From Acidimicrobiia bacterium (GTDB lineage: Bacteria; Actinomycetota; Acidimicrobiia; Spongiisociales; Spongiisociaceae): a stretch of DNA of 38,911 nt. This document shows positions 23,199 through 32,311 of this stretch, piece by piece. The translations under genes and the position numbers were made by a program. The stretch covers positions 96,549-135,459 of the forward strand of contig JAJEIM010000031.1 of the NCBI GenBank assembly GCA_022827785.1, in the 5' to 3' direction. The notes beneath the pieces are model-generated. The model was given only the letters and a program-made list of their open reading frames with translations. It was not told the DNA's origin and did not search any database. The stretch's first letter is position 1. Each line of letters starts with the position of its first letter.

Positions 23199-26100
23199 CT
23201 ACTGCTCGGAGGCGAGGTGGGATTGGCCGGGGTCGCAGAAGGTGAGGAAGTCGCAGGAGCGGCAGGCGGCAGACGGGGTGGCTAGGAACTGCTCGGACCG
23301 GATACTGTCGACCAGTTCCATCACGCGCTGCTCGGCTTGTTCCATCCAGGCGCCATCCGCATCCTGGCTCACCACGTCGAGTCCGTCGCCGAGGTAGACG
23401 AAAGACACCTTCAGGGACTCCGGTGGGGTGGTGCCCAGTCCGGACCGGCGCGCGGCCAGCGCGTAGGCCTGCAGCTGGACCTGGTTCGAGGACTGGTTGG
23501 AACGCCGGCCTGATTTGAAGTCGACTATCTCCCAACCGCTCTGGTCGCCGTAGACGGCGTCGATCCGGCCTCTGATCCGGACCGACTCGGACATCCGGAG
23601 CTCGAACGGGGCCTCGACGTGGACGGGGGCGCGGTCGGCGTAGGGCGACTCCAGGAAAGCGCTCCAGCCGCGGCGCGTGCCGTCCGGCGACGCGGTGTCC
23701 TCGTCGGGGGTGTGGTCGTACAGGTGCGGATCGAGGTCGTCGAAGGGGACCATGCCCCGGTTATGCAGCTCGATGCGGCGATGCAGCTCGACTCCGCGGC
23801 GGGCGGCGGGTCCCGGGCGGCGTGGAAGCCGGTCCACTTCGGACCAGTAATACCTCTTCGGGCAGCCCGCGTAGGTGACCAGGCCGGTCACGCTGATGAC
23901 GGTCGGCGCCGGCTCGGGATCGTGTCCGGCCGGATCGGTCAGGGACAGCAGCACGTCCTGGAACTCCTCCACAGCCTGATCGTAGAGGTCCTCGACCCCG
24001 AGGCGGCGGGCCCTCCGGGTCGCCCAGTCCGGATCGGAGACGATCTCGTGGAGCGCCCCTTCCCAGGTCGTTCCCAGCACCGGGTCCGGCCCGGCCGCCG
24101 GGATGGGGAATCGCAGACTTGCCGGTCGGGGAGGTGGCTCGGAAACCCACTGACCGCCCGTCACGCCCTCGGCGCAGCGGGCGATCTCGATGAGTGCGCC
24201 GGGCCGCGAAGGCCGTTTGTGCGGCTCGGGCGATCCGTACCAATGGGCTCCGCTCAGGTAGAGGCGCTGCTCGGCGCGGGTGACCGCCACGTAGGACAGG
24301 CGCCATTCCTGGTCGTAGTGGCGGCGGCGGAGCCAATCCCGGCGAGTCCCGTCGTCGAGCGCCGGGTCGAGGTTGGCGCGAAACTCGGGATCGATGCGGA
24401 GGTGGGCGGGAACAGATGCGTCGATCCTGGACGGGTCGGCATACGCCCGGGGCTGGGCCGGGAAGTTGGTCTCGTACAGGGCCGGAAGGAACACGGCTTT
24501 CCATTCCAGCCCCTTCGCCCGGTGGACCGTGGAGAGCGTGACCGCGTCCTCGTCGGCGAGCCGGGCGGTGTCGAGTCCGTCACCCGGATCGTCGCCGATC
24601 GTCTCCAGATGATCCAGGAACGCCATCAACGAGGAGGATCCTTCGACGGGCTGCCAGTGTTCGGCGAAGTCGAGGAAGCGGTGCACGTTGAGGCGGGCCG
24701 AGAGGTCGGAAGGGGTGGGCATGGCCTCGATCTCCTGCCACGCCCCGGTCCTGGCCAGGATCGATCGAGCCAGCTCGGACGGCCCGGCGCCCTGGGCCTC
24801 GACCAGGAGCGATCCGTACATGTCCCGGAAGCGCTCCAGGCGGTCCCTTACCTCTGCGGGCAGGTCCAGGGTACCGAGATGCTCCAGTGCTTCGACGAGG
24901 ATGAACCCTACGCCGTCGGCGTGGCGATTCCGGGAGGCCACCCAGCGGGAGAGGGGCGCCAGGTCGCCCAGGCCCAAGCGGAAGCCCGTGCCCATCAGGA
25001 TCCTCACCAGAGCCGGGCTGTCGGCCGGGTCGTCCAGCAGGCGGAGCCAGGCGTGCAGCTCGACCACCTCCGGGACCTTGAGCAAGCCGCCCAGGTCCGT
25101 GACCTGAAGGGGGACGTCGTGCTCTTCGAGGGCCTGGCGAACCAGGTCGATGTTGGCGTTGCGGCGGAACAGCACCGCCATGTCCGACCATTCGATACCG
25201 GAGTCGTGTAGACGCCGTAACTCCCGGGCGATCTCCTCGGCCTCGTCCCGGGCGTCGCCTGACCAGGAGACCTGCACCGAGCCGGGGGGCTTACCGTCCA
25301 CGGCCACGAGGTCGTCGGCCGGGTCGGAACCGGTGATCCGGGCCCTGACCCGGTTGGCCAGATCGAGGATGCGCTGTCCCGACCGGCGGTTCACGGACAG
25401 CCGGAGGGTACGCGACTCCGACCCGTCGGCTTCCGGGAAGCTGGTGGGGAAGTGTCCGAAGTTGGAAGGGCTGGCTCCCCGCCACTCGTAGATGGTCTGG
25501 TCGAGGTCGCCCACTGCGGTTACCGCCCGGCCGGTGCCGAAGAGCGTCGAGAAGAGTTCTCGCTGGGCAGGGTTGGTGTCCTGGTACTCGTCCAGCAGCA
25601 CGCACCGGTACTGCGACCGGACCCGGTCCACCACGCCCCGATGGTCGGGGTGCCGGACCAGATCCACCGCCAGACGGATGAGGTCACCGAAGTCCCGCAC
25701 CCCCAGACGTCTCTTGGCGTCCTCGAACATGACGAGGGCGGTGGCCAGCTCGGCGCGGCTGGCGTCGACCTCGTCGACAGGATCCGCGGCGAGGATGTCC
25801 TCGGGACGGAGCAGGTTGTCGGACAGCTCGCCGGCCAGCTTGACCAGCTTGCGGACCACGTTCGGCACGTGGGTGGCGTCCACGAGCCGGAATGGGGTGG
25901 TGAGGACGCACCGGTGGAGGATCTGGCGGCTGGCCGCCGGTGTGATGATCCGGGTACCCCGGTCCATTCCGACCAACGCTCCGTAGGTACCCAGCAGGTG
26001 GGCGGCGAACCCGTGGTAGGTGAAGACATCGATGGCCTGCTCCGGCCTCATGCCTGGTGTTGATGAGAGTTCGGGGGTTGACCGGATCCGGCCCGCCAGT

Positions 26101-26291
26101 TCGGCGGCGGCCTTGTTGGTGAAGGTCACCCCCAGAATCTCGTCCGGCCGGACGCTGTGACGCTCCATGAGAGCGGCCATGCGGCGGACCAGCGTGAAGG
26201 TCTTGCCGGTGCCGGCCCCGGCGGTCACGCGCAGCGGTCGCAGTCCGTAGTCGATGACCGCCTGTTGCTGGGCCGAGGGGCGGGGGATCAT
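23199..26291 (-). CDS. adnB: AdnB-like helicase-nuclease (UvrD motor plus RecB nuclease)
   Basis: A 1030-aa protein for end resection of double-strand breaks. The superfamily 1 motor has Walker A AGAGTGKT (24-31), LLDEYQDTN, GDLDQTIYEWRGA, STVHRAKGLEWKAVFLPAL and YVAVTRAEQRLYLSG. The C-terminal PD-(D/E)xK nuclease has RGRIDAV followed by WEIVDFKSG. An iron-sulfur staple is formed by a Cys in TYAGCPKRYYW and Cys1010, Cys1013 and Cys1019. ATG 26291 overlaps the stop of the upstream gene (ATGA). Two adjacent subunits each with motor and nuclease match AdnAB of mycobacteria, not AddAB or RecBCD, where the second subunit differs. Confidence 0.9.
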   Translation of the reverse strand: MIPRPSAQQQAVIDYGLRPLRVTAGAGTGKTFTLVRRMAALMERHSVRPDEILGVTFTNKAAAELAGRIRSTPELSSTPGMRPEQAIDVFTYHGFAAHLLGTYGALVGMDRGTRIITPAASRQILHRCVLTTPFRLVDATHVPNVVRKLVKLAGELSDNLLRPEDILAADPVDEVDASRAELATALVMFEDAKRRLGVRDFGDLIRLAVDLVRHPDHRGVVDRVRSQYRCVLLDEYQDTNPAQRELFSTLFGTGRAVTAVGDLDQTIYEWRGASPSNFGHFPTSFPEADGSESRTLRLSVNRRSGQRILDLANRVRARITGSDPADDLVAVDGKPPGSVQVSWSGDARDEAEEIARELRRLHDSGIEWSDMAVLFRRNANIDLVRQALEEHDVPLQVTDLGGLLKVPEVVELHAWLRLLDDPADSPALVRILMGTGFRLGLGDLAPLSRWVASRNRHADGVGFILVEALEHLGTLDLPAEVRDRLERFRDMYGSLLVEAQGAGPSELARSILARTGAWQEIEAMPTPSDLSARLNVHRFLDFAEHWQPVEGSSSLMAFLDHLETIGDDPGDGLDTARLADEDAVTLSTVHRAKGLEWKAVFLPALYETNFPAQPRAYADPSRIDASVPAHLRIDPEFRANLDPALDDGTRRDWLRRRHYDQEWRLSYVAVTRAEQRLYLSGAHWYGSPEPHKRPSRPGALIEIARCAEGVTGGQWVSEPPPRPASLRFPIPAAGPDPVLGTTWEGALHEIVSDPDWATRRARRLGVEDLYDQAVEEFQDVLLSLTDPAGHDPEPAPTVISVTGLVTYAGCPKRYYWSEVDRLPRRPGPAARRGVELHRRIELHNRGMVPFDDLDPHLYDHTPDEDTASPDGTRRGWSAFLESPYADRAPVHVEAPFELRMSESVRIRGRIDAVYGDQSGWEIVDFKSGRRSNQSSNQVQLQAYALAARRSGLGTTPPESLKVSFVYLGDGLDVVSQDADGAWMEQAEQRVMELVDSIRSEQFLATPSAACRSCDFLTFCDPGQSHLASEQ

Positions 26292-29200
26292 CTGCGGTAG
26301 GCCTCCTGGCCCTCGGCCCAAGCCGGGCACACCAGCCGGACGTCGCAGTTCTTGCAGGCTGAGCCGGGACGGGGCCTCCAGTCCTCCTCGTGGATCAGGC
26401 GGGCGATCTCCTCCAGGCGGTGCCTGATCCCGGCCTCCCGGTCCGTGCCGAAGCTACGTACCGTGACCTTTTTGGCCGAAGCGTGCGGGAACCAGAACTC
26501 GGCGCCTGTCACCGGCCCGTGCCCGGCGATCGCCGGGTCCGCGTTGGAGGCCAGGTAGTAGAAGCCCAGTTGGAGGGAGTTGCGGGCCTCCTCGATGGTC
26601 GGCGGAGACTTCCCGGTCTTGTAGTCGACCACCCGCAGGGTGCGGTCGGGATTCCTCTCGATTCGGTCGATCCGCCCCAGCCAGGTGGTCCCTCCCAGCT
26701 CCAGCCTCACCGGGTGCTCGAGGAACACGGGGCGACCGGGGGGCTGCGGCCATGCGGTGTACAGCTTCTTCAACAGCTCCCGCGCCCCGCGCAACCATGC
26801 CGATCGCAGGGAGTCGGTTCCGAAGTCGTGCCGGCCGATCTGCGTGTCCAGGAGGGTCAGGGCCTCATCGAGGGTGGACGGTCGGTCCTCCGTCGCCGCC
26901 TGCCGCTCGGCCTTCTCGAGCACCGTGTGGATGAGGGCGCCGAACGTCATATAGGGGTTACCGTCGGCGCCCACCGCCAGCAGCCGCCCGATGGCGAACT
27001 GCCGGGGGCATCTGTCGTAGCTCTGGGCATCGCTGGGCGATAACCGTCTCCGACCCCGGATGAGACCGCGGTCGGAGTCCTCCCGCCGCACGGCTGCGTA
27101 GTCCTGCGGCGGGCGGATGCCGGGGCGGGAGGTGGTGGCCAGCACCGTGGCGGCGGCAAGGCGTCGGTGGCCGTGCTCGGCGGGATCGACCAGGATGCGC
27201 CTCAACCAGGTCTCCGCCTCTCGGGGCGTGACAGGCCTGACCGGAGCGGCGCCGGTGCCCGCGATGTCCACTCCCGGTCCCGCGATCACCTCCAGGAACC
27301 GGCTGGGCCGGTGGTGAGCCTCGCCGGAGCCGGCGTCGGTGGCGGTCAATACGACCCGCCGGCACGCCCGGGTCATGCCGGTGTAGAGAAGGCGGGTTTC
27401 CTCCTGCAGGCGCCGCATGATCGACCGGTCCGGGTCCGCATCGAGGCGCGTACCTCGGGCGGATGCCGGGAGGGGATCGAGGTGCTCGACCTGGAGCAGG
27501 GACCGGTGGCGGCTCAGGTCGGGCAGTACTCCCTCGACCGCATCGGCGATGAACACCACGTCGAACTCGAGACCCTTCGTCTGGTGGATGGTGGTAAGGA
27601 CCATCCGATCCTCGGTGGGATCGCGATAGCCGAGCAGCGGGCTGGCCTCGAAGTCATCGGACTCGACCAGACGGATGTAGTCGATCAGGGTGATGCTCGG
27701 ATCGCGGTCGGCCACCCTGGCGAGGGCTTGGGCAAGGCTCGCCCATGCCGCCCGGAACTCGCCGCGCTCCGGATCGTTCACGAACGGTCTCAGCTGGGGG
27801 AGCCGGGCCCAGGCATGCCAGAAGCCCTCGATGGCAGTCCGGTGGATCCAGGAGGGATCGTCCAGCAGGTCGGCGAGCTCCTCCCCTCCCTCCACATGCG
27901 CCCGGATGGCCTCCGACCATTCCATGTCCAGGAGCCTCCGGTCCCGCTCGACCGCGCGCAGGCGGCCGACGCCGAAGTTGAACAGGGGACCCAGCAGCAC
28001 CCTCCTGATCGGGCCGCTGCCGGCGGACGGGCCGGAGCCCGAGCCGAGGGCGGCCCGGGCCAGATCGAAGAAGACCCGGGTGGCCGGGTGGTCGGCGAGG
28101 CGCATGTCGGGACGCTCGTGGGGGATCGACCTCTGTTCGAGGGCTCGCGACAGCTCACGGAGGAAGCGCCGCTTGCTCCGGACCAGCACCGCCATGCGAT
28201 GGAAGGGGATCTCCTGCTCGACCCGGAGGCGGGTGGCCTGGGCGGCGATCCACTCGGCTTCGGCGGACTCCTGGTCGAAGACGCGGATCTCGACCCTCCC
28301 GGGTCCGGCGGCGGCCTCCACCGGACCTGCCGCACCGGGAAGGTCCACCCCGACCGTGAGCCGTTCGGCGGCCCGCAGTATCTCGACCGGAGTACGGAAG
28401 GATGTGGACAGCACCCAGCGGCGCACCGGATGCTCGTCCGTGAGAAGGAAGTCCTCGGCGAAGCGCTGGACATTGCCCAGGTCGGCCCCGCGAAACCCGT
28501 ATATGGACTGGTAGGGGTCGGCGGCCGCGGTGAGGTTACGTTCCGGACCGACCAGCCGCCTGAGCAGCACCGCCTGAGCCCTGGTGGTGTCCTGGTACTC
28601 GTCCACCAGCACGTACCGGTAGGGCCGGATGCCAGGCTCCTCCCGCGGCCGGTCGGCCAGCACCTGGATCGCCCTGGCCATCAGGGTTCCGTAATCGATC
28701 CGGCCGCGGCGATCCAGCTCGGCGTCGTAGCGGGCGATGAAATCGGGCAGGGCCCGCCAGTCGCGGCGCTCCCGGGCGATCCGGGCCAAATCGGAGTGGT
28801 CGAGCAACTGCTCCCGGGCTCGCAGGATGAAGTCGGTCACCTCGTGAGCGAGGGTTCTGCTGTCGAGGAGCCGGCGGAAGGGAACCGGCCAGTTGCCGGC
28901 CGGGTCGCCGGCCAGCAGTTCCGAGACCATGTCCACCTGCTCGGGACCGGTCAGGATGGACGGTAGCGAGTCCCACCCGAGCACGTCATGGGCGTGCCGC
29001 TCCAGCAGGCGGTAGGCGAGGGAGTGGAAGGTGGACGCGCCCACGCCTCCGTCCGGGCCGGCAATGGCGCGGTGGAGCCGGTTACCGAAACCGGCCGCCG
29101 CCCGGCGGGAGAAGGTGACGGCGAGGATGTCCGAGCTCGGGACGGCACGGTGGTCGATCAGATGGGCGACCCGGCGCACCAGGAACTCGGTCTTCCCGGC

Positions 29201-29335
29201 GCCCGGACCCGCCACCACCAGCTGGGGACCTTCGGTCTCCGTGACCGCTCCGTCCCAGTCCTCGGGACGGAGCCGCCGCTCGGCGAACCGGGCCGTGCCC
29301 GCGCCCGGAATCACCCCATCCTGATCGGTCGTCAA
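26288..29335 (-). CDS. adnA: AdnA-like helicase-nuclease (UvrD motor plus RecB nuclease)
   Basis: A 1015-aa partner of AdnB. Motor motifs: Walker A AGPGAGKT (42-49), AVTFSRRAAAGFGNRL, LVDEYQDTTRAQ, ADPYQSIYGFRGA, TTIHQTKGLEFDVVF and YTGMTRACRRVVL. Nuclease motifs: LGRIDRIERNPDRTLRVVDYKTGK, with Cys in SYDRCPRQF and Cys994, Cys997 and Cys1003 for the Fe-S cluster. The start is TTG 29335, overlapping the TGA of a 54-aa leader ORF (TTGA), so translation is probably coupled. The A-then-B order equals that of the mycobacterial operon (Rv3202c-Rv3201c). Both Walker A and both nuclease motifs look intact. Confidence 0.9.
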   Translation of the reverse strand: MTTDQDGVIPGAGTARFAERRLRPEDWDGAVTETEGPQLVVAGPGAGKTEFLVRRVAHLIDHRAVPSSDILAVTFSRRAAAGFGNRLHRAIAGPDGGVGASTFHSLAYRLLERHAHDVLGWDSLPSILTGPEQVDMVSELLAGDPAGNWPVPFRRLLDSRTLAHEVTDFILRAREQLLDHSDLARIARERRDWRALPDFIARYDAELDRRGRIDYGTLMARAIQVLADRPREEPGIRPYRYVLVDEYQDTTRAQAVLLRRLVGPERNLTAAADPYQSIYGFRGADLGNVQRFAEDFLLTDEHPVRRWVLSTSFRTPVEILRAAERLTVGVDLPGAAGPVEAAAGPGRVEIRVFDQESAEAEWIAAQATRLRVEQEIPFHRMAVLVRSKRRFLRELSRALEQRSIPHERPDMRLADHPATRVFFDLARAALGSGSGPSAGSGPIRRVLLGPLFNFGVGRLRAVERDRRLLDMEWSEAIRAHVEGGEELADLLDDPSWIHRTAIEGFWHAWARLPQLRPFVNDPERGEFRAAWASLAQALARVADRDPSITLIDYIRLVESDDFEASPLLGYRDPTEDRMVLTTIHQTKGLEFDVVFIADAVEGVLPDLSRHRSLLQVEHLDPLPASARGTRLDADPDRSIMRRLQEETRLLYTGMTRACRRVVLTATDAGSGEAHHRPSRFLEVIAGPGVDIAGTGAAPVRPVTPREAETWLRRILVDPAEHGHRRLAAATVLATTSRPGIRPPQDYAAVRREDSDRGLIRGRRRLSPSDAQSYDRCPRQFAIGRLLAVGADGNPYMTFGALIHTVLEKAERQAATEDRPSTLDEALTLLDTQIGRHDFGTDSLRSAWLRGARELLKKLYTAWPQPPGRPVFLEHPVRLELGGTTWLGRIDRIERNPDRTLRVVDYKTGKSPPTIEEARNSLQLGFYYLASNADPAIAGHGPVTGAEFWFPHASAKKVTVRSFGTDREAGIRHRLEEIARLIHEEDWRPRPGSACKNCDVRLVCPAWAEGQEAYRR

Positions 29336-29496
29336 GCGGCCAGGGGCGGCCGGGTGGCGAGAGCCGCCTCGGCTTCTTGCCGACCGGTCTCCTCCAGCAC
29401 CACGGTGAAGCCGAAGCCGGCCTCTACTAGCGCCCGCTCAGCGGCCAGGATGGCTTCCTCGTCCCTGCCGGGTTGGTTTCTCTTGTTTTCAGCCAT
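29332..29496 (-). CDS. 54-aa leader protein translationally coupled to adnA, unknown
   Basis: From ATG 29496 the ORF encodes a small Ala/Glu-rich helical protein (starts MAENKRNQPGRDEEAILAAE, contains ALVEAGFGFTVVLEETG). Its TGA overlaps the TTG start of adnA. A TAACTT -10-like box (29504-29509) sits exactly 7 nt before the ATG and no ribosome-binding site is seen, so it may start a leaderless mRNA. I do not recognise a family. It may only deliver ribosomes to the TTG start, or be a small partner of AdnAB. Confidence 0.6.
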   Translation of the reverse strand: MAENKRNQPGRDEEAILAAERALVEAGFGFTVVLEETGRQEAEAALATRPPLAA

Positions 29497-29634
29497 GGTC
29501 CGGAAGTTACTGGGAGGGTGTGACATGTTTCCTACGGGCGTGTTCCCTGGCAGGACGGCGCCCGCCGGCACTGTCCCACCGATGTCCTGGGGATGGTTCT
29601 GCCGCAGTGGCGTGCCGCTGATCCATAGTTGCCG

Positions 29635-29640
29635 TATGAT
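29635..29640 (+). promoter_or_regulatory. Possible -10 box of the DUF1015 gene
   Basis: TATGAT matches the -10 consensus at five of six positions and lies 47 bases before the GTG at 29688. No clear -35 box is found 17-18 bases upstream. Confidence 0.4.
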
Positions 29641-29687
29641 CGCGCCTCAGACTTACGCAAGCACGATCCTGGAGTAGCCGATCGCCC

Positions 29688-30887
29688 GTGGTCTCCGTCG
29701 TCCCGCTCCAAGCCCTGGTAGCCGATCTAGATCGGGTTGCCGACGTTGTTGCACCCCAGGCCGACACCGTTCCCGGCCGGGAGAGTTATCGCTACGCAGT
29801 CGCCCATCCCGACTCGTTCCTGAACGTCACCCTGTCGGTGCCCGAGTTCCCCGAGCCGACTCCTCCACGGGAGGCGGTGGTGAAACGGGCTGTCGCTCAT
29901 TTCCGCGGGATGATGGACCGGGGACTCTTCGACCCGCAGCCGTCACCGGCCTTCTTCCTCTACGAGTTGGACACAGGCAGCCATCGACAGGCCGGAATCG
30001 TGGGAGGGGTCTCGTTGACGGCGATCGAAGAGGGGCGGGTACTCGGTCACGAGGGGATCTTTGAGGGCCAGGTGGACGATCTGGCCCACTTCTACCGCGT
30101 GGCCCGGCTCTCGTCCAGCCCGGTGGCGCTCGGGTTCGAGGCGGACGATGATCACCATTCCCTGATGAGGCGGCTCTCTTCAGGAGCGCCGCTCCGGGAA
30201 TTCACGAGCCCGGACGGTGTCAGGCACCGCCTGTGGGCCATTACCGAACCGTCCGGACTGGCCGCCGTCCGGTCAGCCACCTCCCGAGTGACAACCTTGT
30301 ACATCACCGACGGCCACCATCGCGTTGCTGCCTCCCTCCGACGGGGAGTGGGTCCTGGTTGGTTCCTGGCCATCATGTTCCCGAACGACCAGCTCCAAGC
30401 GGTGGCGTACGACCGCGTCCTGGCGCCCTCCCATCTCCCGTCTCCCGAGGAGGCTCGGCATGCGCTGGGCGATGACTGGGAGATGATCGATCTGGGTCCG
30501 GCAGGTGAGGTGGAGGCTCAACCACGGAGCACCGGCGAGATGGCCATGGTGCTGGAAGGACGGTGCTATCGCATGGTCTTCCGGGGGCGGCGGTCGGATG
30601 ATCCGGTGGAGCGCCTGGATGTGAGCCTGCTCCACCACCGGATTCTCGGCCCGGTATTCGGGATATGGTCCCATGAGGATCCGCGTCTCTGGTACGTGGC
30701 GGGTGAGAGTTCGACCGGACCGTTCCAGAGGCGCGTTGCGGCCTATCCTGGCGCCGTGGGCTTTGCGATGTACCCCACTCGGATGGCGGAGATCATGGCG
30801 GTTGCCGATGCGGGGCGCGTCATGCCGCCCAAGTCCACCTGGTTCACCCCGAAGCCACGCTCGGGGCTGTTCGTGGTCCGCTGGTGA
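29688..30887 (+). CDS. DUF1015 family protein
   Basis: A 399-aa cytoplasmic protein of the DUF1015 family. Landmarks: ADVVAPQADTV near the start, ESYRYAVAHPDSFLNVT, GHEGIFEGQVDD, and the most conserved motif TLYITDGHHRVAASLR (~205-220), which in the related archaeal serine kinase SerK belongs to the ParB/sulfiredoxin-like active region. Bacterial members are uncharacterised; an ADP-dependent serine kinase or other nucleotide-using role is possible. The start is GTG 29688 with GGAG upstream. It is divergent from adnA and 73 bp before glutamate dehydrogenase. Confidence 0.85.
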   Translation: MVSVVPLQALVADLDRVADVVAPQADTVPGRESYRYAVAHPDSFLNVTLSVPEFPEPTPPREAVVKRAVAHFRGMMDRGLFDPQPSPAFFLYELDTGSHRQAGIVGGVSLTAIEEGRVLGHEGIFEGQVDDLAHFYRVARLSSSPVALGFEADDDHHSLMRRLSSGAPLREFTSPDGVRHRLWAITEPSGLAAVRSATSRVTTLYITDGHHRVAASLRRGVGPGWFLAIMFPNDQLQAVAYDRVLAPSHLPSPEEARHALGDDWEMIDLGPAGEVEAQPRSTGEMAMVLEGRCYRMVFRGRRSDDPVERLDVSLLHHRILGPVFGIWSHEDPRLWYVAGESSTGPFQRRVAAYPGAVGFAMYPTRMAEIMAVADAGRVMPPKSTWFTPKPRSGLFVVRW

Positions 30888-30960
30888 GAGCGGGACCCGG
30901 GGTGATCAGCGCACGACGCCGTAGGAATGGGGGCGGCGCTCCAGAGGGGAACGAGTCACG

Positions 30961-32259
30961 GTGACTACCACCGAACCGAGCCGAACACGGGCCATTGCTC
31001 CCGAGATGGAGTGGGAATCCCCCATGTACAAGGAGGCGGCTACCCAGTTCCAGAACGTCGCCGAGAAGATGGGCCTTGACGACAACATACGTGAACGTCT
31101 GTCCATGCCGCAAAGGTCCCTGGTGGTGACCTTCCCGTACCGGACCGATGAGTACTCGGACGTGCGCACCGCCTACGGCTACCGTGTGCAGCACGTCCTC
31201 ACCATGGGTCCCACCAAGGGCGGCATTCGCTACGCCCCGGACGTCAATCTGGGCGAGGTGGCGGCGCTCGCCATGCTCATGACCTGGAAGTGCGCCCTGG
31301 TGGGCCTGCCGTTCGGCGGCGCCAAGGGAGGCGTCCGGATCGATCCTCACGCCCTGTCCCGGAGGGAGCTCCAGCGGGTCACTCGGCGATATACTGCCGA
31401 GGTCATCGACATGATCGGTCCGCAGAAGGACATCCCGGCGCCGGACATGGGTACCGACGAGCGGGTCATGGCCTGGATCATGGACACCTACAGCCAGCAC
31501 CAGGGGTATGCGGTGCCCGCGGTGGTGACCGGCAAGCCTCCGCAGCTGGGTGGGTCGGTGGCCCGCCGTGAGGCGACAGGCCGGGGGATCATCAGCCTGC
31601 TGCCGTCGGCGGCCGTGCGGTGCGGCGTGGCGGTCGACGGAGCCCGGGTGGTGATCCAGGGCTTCGGCAACGTGGGTCGCTATGCCGCCATCGCGGCGGC
31701 CGAGGTCGGGTGCCGGGTTGTCGGCGTGGGGGATCTGACCGGCGCGATCTACAACGGGAACGGCCTGGAGGTCGGCCGTCTGGCGCGGCATGTGGACGAG
31801 TTCGGAGGGGTTGAAGGCTTCCGGGGGGCCGATCAGATCGATCCTGACGAACTGATGGCGATCGAGTGCGACGTGTTGATCCCGGCGGCGGTGGGCGGAG
31901 TCATCCACGCCGGCAACGCCGGCGACGTTCAGGCCAGGCTGATCCTGGAGGGCGCGAACAACCCGACCACGCTGGAGGCCGACCGGATCCTGCTCGATAA
32001 GGGTGTGATGGTCGTGCCCGACATCATCTGCAACGCGGGTGGGGTGACAGTCTCCTACTTCGAGTGGGTGCAGGACCTGCAGAACTACTTCTGGTCGGAG
32101 AACGAGATCGTGAGCCGGCTGCGCGAGATCATGATCCGGGCGTTCGAGTCCGTGCTGGATGTGAGCGTCCGGGAGAATGTGGACATGCGAACCGCGGCCC
32201 TCATGATCGGAATCGAGAAGGTGGCGGGGGCCAAGCTGGTCCGCGGCGTCTACCCGTAA
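30961..32259 (+). CDS. Glutamate dehydrogenase (Glu/Leu/Phe/Val dehydrogenase family)
   Basis: A 432-aa enzyme interconverting glutamate and 2-oxoglutarate plus ammonia. The N-terminal binding domain contains GPTKGGIRYAPDV and the active-site signature GLPFGGAKGGVRIDP with its catalytic Lys. The Rossmann domain starts at VVIQGFGNVGRYAA, and PDIICNAGGVTVSYFEWVQ is the conserved C-terminal stretch. The length fits the hexameric catabolic (RocG/GudB-like) class. The start is GTG 30961; the purine-rich sequence upstream is weak. It ends facing a RecB-family nuclease gene with a shared hairpin between. Confidence 0.95.
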   Translation: MTTTEPSRTRAIAPEMEWESPMYKEAATQFQNVAEKMGLDDNIRERLSMPQRSLVVTFPYRTDEYSDVRTAYGYRVQHVLTMGPTKGGIRYAPDVNLGEVAALAMLMTWKCALVGLPFGGAKGGVRIDPHALSRRELQRVTRRYTAEVIDMIGPQKDIPAPDMGTDERVMAWIMDTYSQHQGYAVPAVVTGKPPQLGGSVARREATGRGIISLLPSAAVRCGVAVDGARVVIQGFGNVGRYAAIAAAEVGCRVVGVGDLTGAIYNGNGLEVGRLARHVDEFGGVEGFRGADQIDPDELMAIECDVLIPAAVGGVIHAGNAGDVQARLILEGANNPTTLEADRILLDKGVMVVPDIICNAGGVTVSYFEWVQDLQNYFWSENEIVSRLREIMIRAFESVLDVSVRENVDMRTAALMIGIEKVAGAKLVRGVYP

Positions 32260-32267
32260 CGAGCTCT

Positions 32268-32311
32268 GACTCCCCGCGGCCGGGACTGTCTCAGGCGGTG
32301 GCGGGGGAGTC
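32268..32311. terminator. Shared terminator-like hairpin between convergent gdh and recB-like genes
   Basis: GACTCCCCGC (32268-32277) pairs with GCGGGGGAGTC (32301-32311), with one bulged G and a 23-base loop. It covers the 31-base gap and the last codons of the opposite gene. There is no U-tract in either direction. Confidence 0.5.

Noticed and set aside
23619..28966. Long plus-strand frames opposite adnB and adnA
   Set aside because: The minus strand carries complete helicase and nuclease motifs; the antisense frames show no recognisable domain.
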